A stretch of DNA of 26,029 bases from a virus, in the IMG/VR virus record IMGVR_UViG_3300009418_000105, positions 1-26,029 of that record. One strand, written 5' to 3'. Position numbers and translations under genes: made by a program. Shown here one piece after another: positions 1 to 8,177 of this stretch. The first letter of the stretch is position 1. Every line of letters starts with the position of its first letter. Below the pieces are notes generated by a model. It searched no databases. It was not told the DNA's origin and worked only from the letters and a program-made list of their open reading frames with translations.

Positions 1-185
1 CCGCCAGCCCATGCCAACAATCCAACCGCCAAGCTGCCCATAAGAACGTAGGCAGGTTCGGGTACGTCCCAAACGATGGAGTCAAGTACGATAATTACAC
101 CGATAAATATTAGCGATGCGGTCAACAGGGTTCTGGCTGCACTCAGGCTCCCACGTTCGTCCGTGAGTATTTCCTTGATAGCCAT
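1..185 (-). CDS. Holin-like small membrane protein, 3' end cut off by the window
   Basis: The ATG at 183-185 directly abuts the TAG stop of the giant upstream gene (TAGATG), and a GAGAGG ribosome site lies a few bases before it. The reading frame is open to the left edge, giving at least 61 residues. It begins MAIKEILTDERGSLSAART, followed by a hydrophobic stretch (about residues 19-36, LLTASLIFIGVIIVLDSI), a short polar turn with VPEPAY, and a second hydrophobic stretch (about 46-60). Two closely spaced membrane spans in a small protein next to virion genes suit a holin or another phage membrane protein. I recall very similar N-termini in uncultured marine phage contigs, where they are usually unnamed. 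The holin role is inferred from topology and position only. Confidence 0.75.
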   Translation of the reverse strand, partial: MAIKEILTDERGSLSAARTLLTASLIFIGVIIVLDSIVWDVPEPAYVLMGSLAVGLLAWAG

Positions 186-3100
186 CTACGGCCTCTCGCC
201 TAACACCTGTTCTATTAAATCTCTGTCTTCTCTGATGTCTGCCATTATATCCAGCATTTCCCGCAAGTGGTCGTCCCGTGTTTCAATCATTCGGTACAAC
301 ATGCTTCGCTTGCCTTTTTCAGAGAGGTCGCGCCTTTCAAGCAAGTCATCACGGTCCTCTCGCCATTCGTCCATGAATCTCTTCATATGACTCAAGCGGT
401 CCTTATGGCGTAAATACTCTTCGTGTTTTTCCTCGTATTCTTGCGCCTTGCCCTCTGGTCCGTAACGACGCCTCTTCTCGATCTGGCCTAATGTGGTTAC
501 AATTTTATTAACATCTTCCAGCATTTCGTAAAAGTCTTCTTGGTAGCCACCGCCCCTTGCGGGATCAAATAAAAGGTCGCCAAGCATAGGGGTATTGACA
601 AGCGTTTGGGTATTGAAACCCGACTCGCGCCCTCGTCTATCAAGGGGAGACAAGCCAACTATCTCACCAATCAACGGGATCGGGAAGTCGGCTGCCGTTC
701 CTACGATATTATCGTCGTGAAATTCGGCGGCAATACGATCTGCTGTTGCCAGCCCATACGCCCCTATCGTTCCAAAGTATTGGCGTAGCATGTATTCCAG
801 TTTCATTGGCGATGTAAGAAAATCCGCATTCCTGACGAGTGGAATCTTGTTGATGCCACCGGACAGTTTCTTGCTAAGATAACTGGTGTATGGATTGAAC
901 TGTTCAGGGGCAGATACACTTTCCGACATCCATGATGGTACGATCCTGTCTCGTTGGAATACGTCCCTGTTGTTCATTGCGTCCCACACGGGACGTATGA
1001 TCTGGGGTCTCAAGTCGAGACTGAGGGATGCCTGTACTTGACGCTTTACTTCACCCCTTACATCCCTGAAATCATGTTCTTCTTCCACAATAGCACGGGC
1101 TATCTGTTCAGGGATCGTCTTATACAGAACACCTACTTCAAACGGAATCGGGATCTTGACGCCCGGCATCCCATCTCCGAGAGGTATAAGCCACCAATCA
1201 TTTTTCATGTCCTCTCTGGCGTTCTTGTATTCCTCCTCGTCATGCATAGCCATGTAATAGAGAAGTGTCATACTTGAGATAAACAAGCCTCTTCCGAGTA
1301 CAACGCCCGCACGTCTCGCTTGATGCAACCCTGAGTCCGGGCGAATTCTTTTTTCGTTCGACAATATACCGGGCGCATCATAGGCACCCAAATGTGTTCG
1401 GGCCATGACATCAAGACCTTGGATTCGGCCATTCAGGAATGGTGCCATGGATGTTATGATACTGAACAACGGGTTGGACCCACGACGGCCATAGTTGATA
1501 ATCTCCATGGCCTCCAATGTTGCCTGCGCCGCATTGCCATCTGTTTGTGCCATTACCGTATCGTAGACGGCCATGCGGGTAGCCACCTCGGACTGTTTTG
1601 ACATGCGGCCCAAAGCGTCCCATGCCAGTAAAGTAATATCTATGGGACTTGACCATTTCATCTCGCCCTTTGAAAGCATCTTGACGGTCGTTGCCGTCGA
1701 TCTTGACGGGTCGGGTGACCAGTCAACACCGATTCCTAGTCCTCGTTTTTCCGCCTTCTCTACAATATCGGGATCAATGACATTTTGTAGTGTCTTGAAT
1801 ATCAACTCCATTCCGCCACCGAACGTGACGGAAGCCTGCATACTGTCCCTTATGATGTTCTTTAACTGGAATGCCGGTGATCGAGTTACCAACTCACGCA
1901 ACAATGTCGAAGATCCGACAACAATTCTGGAGAGACCCCTGTTAAGTCTTTCGCTCTCGCCAAGGACGGGTATCTTCCCGAAAAAGTCCTCTATCATTTG
2001 ACGGGGACTCAAGGCTACGGACATTGCTGATTTCGCCAGCATAGCGTCCGCAACCAGATATTCTTGCTCGGAGCCATTTTCAAGGATATTGGTTTCGAGC
2101 TTGATTTCGTTCGCCTCCAATTTCTTATGGTCTTGCAAGATATCTTCTAATTCTTCGCGGGTTGCGTTCGGCAGACGTTCCCTGACCTTAGCCAAGTCAG
2201 CTTTATATGTACTCTCGGTAATCCCCTTGGTCTTGACAATGAGTGATGTATCCCAGCCCTTGGCCTCGGCAATCTTTTTCTGCCTTCTCCTTATTTTCTC
2301 GATAGCATCAATCTCTGCTTTAAGCTCTTGCACTTCACTATAGCTTGGATGCTGAGATTCTTCTGTAATCTGTTTTTGCCCCATCGCGTCATCTATACGC
2401 TTCTTGAGAGCGTTGTATCTCCTGCGCTTCCATGCAGGAACGACGGCTAATCTAATGGCGGTACCGGAATTAACCTCGTCACGCATTGTCCGGCTTGCCG
2501 CAATGTTTTCCATTGATTGTTCAAGAATGGTCCGCACATTCTTGGTTACATTAAAAATTAGGTTGTCATTAATCTCGTGGAAGCTGCCATCGAGATATTT
2601 ATCGATAAGGGGGTCGCCTCTTACCGGCTCTCCTCCATGGTTGTCATACGCCGTCTCTGCGTCCTTCTTCTCCTGCTCTCTCTTCTGGTACTCTTCATTA
2701 TTTATGTTGACCAATGTGCCGTCACTCGCCAGTGCGTCTGGATGTTTTTTGCCTTCGGGATCAACCGGGTCTTCTTTCACATAGAATGGGATATAGGGCA
2801 TTGACTGCATGAAATCCTTGCGCGATTCGGAAACCAGCCCGGCGTCATGTGCAAACTGGATCAGGTGCCAATTGAAATCAGCATATTCCCGTTCAAATTT
2901 CAGGGCAGCAAGTGATGGTTTATCTCCATCTCCGGCCTCCCGGTTAACCCGATCTATTGTAGCAGCTACCTCATTATACCCCTTGTCTAACACATCTGTT
3001 GTTTCAGACTGATGTACCTTTCCTACTACAACGTCGTAAAAACTACCCTTTAGGGTGCCGTCCTTGAGTCTTCTTGTATTACGTTCTTCTTCCGGCCATT

Positions 3101-6100
3101 TTTTGCCCTTCTTACGAGGGTTTGCCCTTTCGTACAGGGCGTTCAGTTCCCTTATCCTCGTTTCAAGATCGAGAGCGAGATCGGCTTGGTTCTCTCTTCG
3201 GGCCATGATGAGATCATTGTGCGCCGATCTCATTGCGGTTTGGATTCCTTCCACTCGACGCATTGTCATATAGGTCATGACCATTCTTTGGGCATCACCA
3301 ACCTTTATCTCGCCCCACGGCCATTTCCTGCCGGGTCCATCAATCTCAACAATGGTTTTGAATATCTCGTTAAGACCCTTTACGGCCCTTCCCTCTCTTG
3401 TGAGTGGGACGTGCTGGAAGCCGCCTTTGACATAGCTGATCATCCCGTATTTCATAATGCCGGGAATAAAGTTCAATGCATTGTCAGCAAATCGCCATGC
3501 CGCTATCGCCGAATTCTCGGCAAGTACGCCTAGCGTGGTACCGTAACGCTTGACTTCCTTGTCATACGACTTCTTGCTCGACAGCCACTGGAAAATACGC
3601 TTGTCCATAAGGCGGCCCCTGAGCATCTCTTTTTTGGTGCGCGTGATGGCTTCCTCTAATTGGGCACCATTTTCTATTGTATTGCCGTCAGGGTCTTGGA
3701 GAGTCATTCCGTCTATAACTTGCTTGCCTCCGGGATCTAGTTCCGCCGTTATGATCCCCATGTCAGCAAATTCCTGTAGCAACAACTCTTCTTTCTCTGA
3801 CATGACAGAGCTATTATGACCAAACCGGAAACTGCGGAGATCTCTCGGTGATACTGGCATACGGTAGGCGAGGGCTCGACCGTCCTTTATCCTGAAATAG
3901 GCGTCAAGGGCGGCTGGCCCAACATTGCCGTCCTCTAGTGCAGCCAAATTGAGTACCGACAAGGACGTTTTTGGTGTACCGTCGATATCTGCCCGTGCCC
4001 TGAAGTCGTTGATAAGAGAATCTAGAAGAGATTCCGTGGGTTTTTTCTGTGATTCCTCGGCAGCGTCAACTCTCGACATAACGATTCTGTCGGCAACCTC
4101 TTCTATCTTATCCCTGTCTTTTGTCTTGATTGCCCGAATTAACTCTTTCACGTCTTCAGGCTTGGCACGATCAATAAGCTGAAGGTCTGCTGCCTTGCGC
4201 TCCAGCCTGCCCTCCCGCTCCCTGCGATCAACCAGTTCCCTGTTCTGGATCTTCTCGAAAACTCTTATGACGGGAAGGATATCGGTATCTTGTGCAGCCC
4301 CGGCCATTGCCTTGAATCGTCCCCTCAACTCACGCTTGATCTTGCCTATCGCCCCAACAGATTTTGCCGCCGGGATCTTGCCCTGAGCGAGTGCGTCCAA
4401 GATGTGTACGGAAGTCTCTTCTGTAAGGTCGGCATCCGTTTTATCTTGATATCCCTGTACATCCCTCACCCATTCGCGCCAAGTAAGGCCCTCGGCAGCG
4501 GCGTCCGGGTCAACTTCTACGGGAACCTTGGTGTGGCCGAATTTCTCTAGGGCCTTTCGTTCCCATACCTTCATGTTTTTGAGTATGTGGATATGGGCAC
4601 CCTCATGTGCCACGGCATGTTTCATGAGGTCATCAATATTGGCATCAGTAATCTTGCCAAACTCTCGTGCGATCTGTGAAAGATTGAATGTGATCTGATT
4701 GCCGTAATTCTGTAGAGAGGAAACTGCGCCGTTCGTATAGGCTGGCCTATATATTGGCTTGTTATTCTTATCCAACTTGAGCTTGGGCCTGCCGTTCTCC
4801 ATTACTACATTGCCCGTTTTCGGGTCCGTCTCCATCTCAAAGGCACCCAAGAAGGTGACATCCTCAACTTGCTTTCCAAGAAGTTCAGCATTTTGTTCTA
4901 TCTCGAAAACTATTTCTGTTTCGTTGGGAAGCCCGGCCTCCTTGATATATTTTATTGCTATATTTCTCCATTCCTTGATGGTCTTGCCTGCCACGACCAG
5001 ATTATCAACATCCTGCTTGCTTTCATGAGGCGATTTAGGAATAGCTCCCTCTTGTTTTTGTAGTCTCCTGAGTTCTTTGCGTCTTAGTAAATTCTCCCTG
5101 CCTATAGGACTTTTATCTTGTTGTTGTTGGGAGCCAAGAACGCGCTCAAAAACTGTCATCTTCTGAGCGTCACTCAGATTGCTCCACGAAAGATCATTGC
5201 CGACCGCATCATTCATCACCCGTTGGAAGGCTTTTGTTCGGGTCGGGTTCTTGGGTACGTCGTAGTTCTTTGCCTCAAGCGTTGCCTTGATAAGCTCTAC
5301 GTCCACCGGCTTACCCGCCTTGACAAGGTTATCGTAAATCTCTTTTACTTTTTTGAATGCCGGTTCGGCAAGTACCGTGGTCCAAGGCCCGGCATAAACC
5401 CTGTCCCTTCGTACAGGCTTGTCCTGTGACTTACTGTCCTCCAGCTTCCTATCGGTTTCGGGAATGGATCTAATGTTTATAATTTGATCCAAGGCACTAC
5501 TTGCATTCTTGGCATCTAACAAGGACTTAACCGTATTCTCAACTTCCCCGATGGACATGTCAGTGTCCCGTGGTCTACCGCTCAATTCTGCGATAAGGGC
5601 AGCCTGTTCCGGTGTCGCACCTATCCGGTCAGCAATAAGCTCTGGCGATTCCTGATCATTCTCCAGATTAGCGAGCCTTTGTTCTATCTCGGCTCTATCG
5701 ACACCCTTATTTTCTATCTGTAATTCCAACGCCACTTTTTGCAGATTAACGCCTTCTTGCCCGGAAACGGTTTCGGTCATCGGGGTTCTACTGTACTCAA
5801 TTCCCCGACCTTCGTATTCCAGATGCACGCCCGCAGGCTTCTTGTATTTGGTTTCTTCGAGTAACGCTGCTTCCTTTTCTTTGAGGATCTGCATTTTTTC
5901 GGACACGGCTGCTTGCTTCTGTTCCGCCTCTTCACGCAATTGCTCTAAGGCTTCCGGCGACAGTTCCCCGTCCTGAGCTTGTTGTCTTGCTTCGGCCCTC
6001 TTCTTGGACGATTCCTTCTCTGGGTACCTCCGACGGTACTCATCGAGGCGTGCCTTGGCATCAACATAACGGCCTTCGTGGTAGTCGAGGAGCGCCAGAC

Positions 6101-8150
6101 GTTCGAGTTCTAATTTCATTTCCTCCGTGCGGAGGAGGTTCTGCTCGTACTTGTTCTCGTCTATCCTTTCTTCCAATTCTTCCAATCCATCCAGCTTTTC
6201 TTCCAGAGCTTTAAGATTCTCTCCGTCTGGATCAACCTCGGCAGCAATCTCTTCAATGACTCCGTCTCTATTTTTGGGGCCTTTGAAACGAGCGGTGATA
6301 TGCTCCCATACCGCTCCCAGTTTATATGTGGGTGGTGAAGAAAGATGTTCTATACCGAGAGCAGGCTGTCCGGCAGACTCGATAGCTCGCTCCTGCGCCT
6401 GAACGCTTACCAAGAGTGTCTCAAGTTTTTTCTTATATTCAATTAGTTCAGGATCTGCCTTCTCGGCAATCTTCTTATCGACCTTGGCAATCTCCTCATT
6501 GACCATGTCAGAGGTGAGGACTTCCAAATCCAACTCGTCGAGTTCGGCCTGAGCCTCAGCATTGTCTTGCTCTTCGAGAACGGCGGGCATTGTACCATTC
6601 CAAGTCCCATTCTCGACCATCTTCAGGGCCTCTCGATACCTGATCATCTCCCTGCCGTAGTTTACCAGTTCATCTGCAAGTTGTGCGCTGTCTGATTCAT
6701 GTTGCTCTTCAATTTTCTTTTCCGCTGCTTCGCGTTGATTCTTTGTCTTTAATTTACGCTTGCTTAACCGCTTCAATCGATCATCGCGTAGTTGATCAAT
6801 CTTATTTTTCTGTTCGGCGTGTATCTCGCTAGCCCGCTTATCGATATCCGTGTCGTTGCCCGTGAGTACCTGTTGCCGGATTTTCTCTTGTTCCTCGGCG
6901 TGCGCCTTTTCCTCGTTATATTGGTCCTCAGTGATCTCTCCCTTATTGTAGCGTTCCTCAATAGCAGCGAAGTCCGGGCCGGTAACCATGTTATCGACTT
7001 CGTCGGCAGTGTATTTGCCGGTTTCGAGAGCATGTGTAAATGATTTGCCAGCTTCTACACGCGCCTGATATTTCCCGCCTCGTACCCTGATACCGGCAGC
7101 AGATCGCACATACATGGAAGCTATGATATCGGCAACGGCACCAACCTCACCGCCAATGATGGCTTCCTTCAGGGCTTCGGTGCCAGCATTTTCCAAAGCG
7201 TCTTCGTCGTAGAGAACCTTGGCTAGCACAGACTGGAGGAACCCTGCGCCACCTTCCTGAATGGCTTCCTCGGTAGCTTGCTGGGCAGCAGACTGGAACA
7301 TCTTGCCAGTTGTCATATCGATGCCCTTCTCAATTGCATCCGGGCCGAATCTCCCTGCGAGCCTGCTGACGGGCATCATTTCAGTCCACCCTAGACCAAG
7401 ACCGCCCAAGAGAGCCGCCACTTCCGTGCCCTTGCCGACATCCCTTCCGGTACGCTCCTCGTAGTCAGCGACCATTCCGGCCTGTTGGCCTGCGCCCATG
7501 AGCATCGCGCCCCCATAGGCCGCGTATGGACCTACATAGGGAATGAAGGCGGTTCCTGCCATGGCCGCTACCTGACCCAGTCCCATGGCTAGTTGTGGTA
7601 GGTTGGCGTCCCGGTACACCGGATCGATTTCGTCGTAGAGGTCTTGTAGTTTCTTTCTCAGTTGCTTTTCGCGAGCCGTATCCTTGTCGGGCGTAGCAAG
7701 TCCGAGGAGTCCCTGTTCGGCCATGAGCGCGAACTGTTTCGCTCCTCGTGGGAAGGCTTTTACGGCCTCAAAAGCAGATCCGAGAAGTGTGCCCTCTTTC
7801 TCTGGGACTGGGTCTTCTATACCTAACGAGGCAATGCCAGTCCTATCTCGGCCCGTCCGTGCGGCATCGTCCCCTCGTGTCGGGAACCCTCGTGTCGGGA
7901 ACCCGGAAGATTCCTGCCGCGTAGGGAATCCCCGCGTAGGGAATCCCTGCGTAGGGAATCCTGAAGACTCTTCTTGGGGAGAGAATCCTCTTGTAGGAAA
8001 TCCTCTTGTAGGAAATCCTGAAGATTCTTCTTGGTCGGGAGGAGGAGAACTGGACCCAGTTACCCTACGAATAAACCGGGCACGTTCCTCTGGGGACATG
8101 CCCGGCGGTATTCGCACAACCCTGCCGTCAGATAAGGTAATTGTTTCCAC
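186..8150 (-). CDS. Giant internal virion / polyvalent protein (2654 aa) with HEXXH zincin site and LPD38-like C-terminal half
   Basis: The start is GTG at 8150; a stop codon lies just upstream in frame, so nothing longer is possible except from a non-standard ATT. No clear ribosome site precedes it. Residues 1-30 form a short charged N-terminal module (SDGRVVRIPPGMSPEE). Residues about 45-93 are a GFPTR repeat array. Residues about 185-270 are Gly/Ala-rich and hydrophobic and could insert in a membrane. Residues about 395-1000 are charged and rich in predicted helix or coiled coil. HEGAH at residues 1182-1186 fits a zincin HEXXH, preceded by a strand-like NQITFNLSQI; Glu1244/1245 could be the third zinc ligand. 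YIPFYV near 1785, KNIIRDSM near 2097 and PFLNGRIQG further on are patterns I associate with the LPD38 family of large phage polyvalent proteins. T7 gp16, a well-studied ejection protein, is about half this length. Ejection with the genome is inferred; protease activity is untested. Confidence 0.85.
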   Translation of the reverse strand: METITLSDGRVVRIPPGMSPEERARFIRRVTGSSSPPPDQEESSGFPTRGFPTRGFSPQEESSGFPTQGFPTRGFPTRQESSGFPTRGFPTRGDDAARTGRDRTGIASLGIEDPVPEKEGTLLGSAFEAVKAFPRGAKQFALMAEQGLLGLATPDKDTAREKQLRKKLQDLYDEIDPVYRDANLPQLAMGLGQVAAMAGTAFIPYVGPYAAYGGAMLMGAGQQAGMVADYEERTGRDVGKGTEVAALLGGLGLGWTEMMPVSRLAGRFGPDAIEKGIDMTTGKMFQSAAQQATEEAIQEGGAGFLQSVLAKVLYDEDALENAGTEALKEAIIGGEVGAVADIIASMYVRSAAGIRVRGGKYQARVEAGKSFTHALETGKYTADEVDNMVTGPDFAAIEERYNKGEITEDQYNEEKAHAEEQEKIRQQVLTGNDTDIDKRASEIHAEQKNKIDQLRDDRLKRLSKRKLKTKNQREAAEKKIEEQHESDSAQLADELVNYGREMIRYREALKMVENGTWNGTMPAVLEEQDNAEAQAELDELDLEVLTSDMVNEEIAKVDKKIAEKADPELIEYKKKLETLLVSVQAQERAIESAGQPALGIEHLSSPPTYKLGAVWEHITARFKGPKNRDGVIEEIAAEVDPDGENLKALEEKLDGLEELEERIDENKYEQNLLRTEEMKLELERLALLDYHEGRYVDAKARLDEYRRRYPEKESSKKRAEARQQAQDGELSPEALEQLREEAEQKQAAVSEKMQILKEKEAALLEETKYKKPAGVHLEYEGRGIEYSRTPMTETVSGQEGVNLQKVALELQIENKGVDRAEIEQRLANLENDQESPELIADRIGATPEQAALIAELSGRPRDTDMSIGEVENTVKSLLDAKNASSALDQIINIRSIPETDRKLEDSKSQDKPVRRDRVYAGPWTTVLAEPAFKKVKEIYDNLVKAGKPVDVELIKATLEAKNYDVPKNPTRTKAFQRVMNDAVGNDLSWSNLSDAQKMTVFERVLGSQQQQDKSPIGRENLLRRKELRRLQKQEGAIPKSPHESKQDVDNLVVAGKTIKEWRNIAIKYIKEAGLPNETEIVFEIEQNAELLGKQVEDVTFLGAFEMETDPKTGNVVMENGRPKLKLDKNNKPIYRPAYTNGAVSSLQNYGNQITFNLSQIAREFGKITDANIDDLMKHAVAHEGAHIHILKNMKVWERKALEKFGHTKVPVEVDPDAAAEGLTWREWVRDVQGYQDKTDADLTEETSVHILDALAQGKIPAAKSVGAIGKIKRELRGRFKAMAGAAQDTDILPVIRVFEKIQNRELVDRREREGRLERKAADLQLIDRAKPEDVKELIRAIKTKDRDKIEEVADRIVMSRVDAAEESQKKPTESLLDSLINDFRARADIDGTPKTSLSVLNLAALEDGNVGPAALDAYFRIKDGRALAYRMPVSPRDLRSFRFGHNSSVMSEKEELLLQEFADMGIITAELDPGGKQVIDGMTLQDPDGNTIENGAQLEEAITRTKKEMLRGRLMDKRIFQWLSSKKSYDKEVKRYGTTLGVLAENSAIAAWRFADNALNFIPGIMKYGMISYVKGGFQHVPLTREGRAVKGLNEIFKTIVEIDGPGRKWPWGEIKVGDAQRMVMTYMTMRRVEGIQTAMRSAHNDLIMARRENQADLALDLETRIRELNALYERANPRKKGKKWPEEERNTRRLKDGTLKGSFYDVVVGKVHQSETTDVLDKGYNEVAATIDRVNREAGDGDKPSLAALKFEREYADFNWHLIQFAHDAGLVSESRKDFMQSMPYIPFYVKEDPVDPEGKKHPDALASDGTLVNINNEEYQKREQEKKDAETAYDNHGGEPVRGDPLIDKYLDGSFHEINDNLIFNVTKNVRTILEQSMENIAASRTMRDEVNSGTAIRLAVVPAWKRRRYNALKKRIDDAMGQKQITEESQHPSYSEVQELKAEIDAIEKIRRRQKKIAEAKGWDTSLIVKTKGITESTYKADLAKVRERLPNATREELEDILQDHKKLEANEIKLETNILENGSEQEYLVADAMLAKSAMSVALSPRQMIEDFFGKIPVLGESERLNRGLSRIVVGSSTLLRELVTRSPAFQLKNIIRDSMQASVTFGGGMELIFKTLQNVIDPDIVEKAEKRGLGIGVDWSPDPSRSTATTVKMLSKGEMKWSSPIDITLLAWDALGRMSKQSEVATRMAVYDTVMAQTDGNAAQATLEAMEIINYGRRGSNPLFSIITSMAPFLNGRIQGLDVMARTHLGAYDAPGILSNEKRIRPDSGLHQARRAGVVLGRGLFISSMTLLYYMAMHDEEEYKNAREDMKNDWWLIPLGDGMPGVKIPIPFEVGVLYKTIPEQIARAIVEEEHDFRDVRGEVKRQVQASLSLDLRPQIIRPVWDAMNNRDVFQRDRIVPSWMSESVSAPEQFNPYTSYLSKKLSGGINKIPLVRNADFLTSPMKLEYMLRQYFGTIGAYGLATADRIAAEFHDDNIVGTAADFPIPLIGEIVGLSPLDRRGRESGFNTQTLVNTPMLGDLLFDPARGGGYQEDFYEMLEDVNKIVTTLGQIEKRRRYGPEGKAQEYEEKHEEYLRHKDRLSHMKRFMDEWREDRDDLLERRDLSEKGKRSMLYRMIETRDDHLREMLDIMADIREDRDLIEQVLGERP
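7873..8016 (-). repeat. Hierarchical 15-bp tandem repeat array encoding GFPTR units
   Basis: Three blocks of 15-base units lie in frame near the start of the giant gene: 7987-8001 and 8002-8016 (two identical), 7917-7931, 7932-7946 and 7947-7961 (two identical, the third with one change), and 7873-7887 and 7888-7902 (two identical). Each unit encodes GFPTR or GFPTQ. Blocks are separated by spacers encoding versions of QEESS, and a degenerate GFSPQ unit follows the first pair. Units match within a block but differ between blocks at synonymous positions, which suggests local tandem duplication by slippage or recombination. Confidence 0.9.
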
Positions 8151-8177
8151 AATTTATAATGTCTTATGTTATGGATG

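Noticed and set aside
6773-7033. 86-codon minus-strand frame inside the giant gene
   Set aside because: It is out of frame within the charged helical region; its basic composition follows from shifted Glu/Lys codons and it has no independent support.
7873-8016. Possible CRISPR-like direct repeats
   Set aside because: Units are 15 bases, directly adjacent, in frame and encode GFPTR; there are no unique spacers of constant length and no cas genes.
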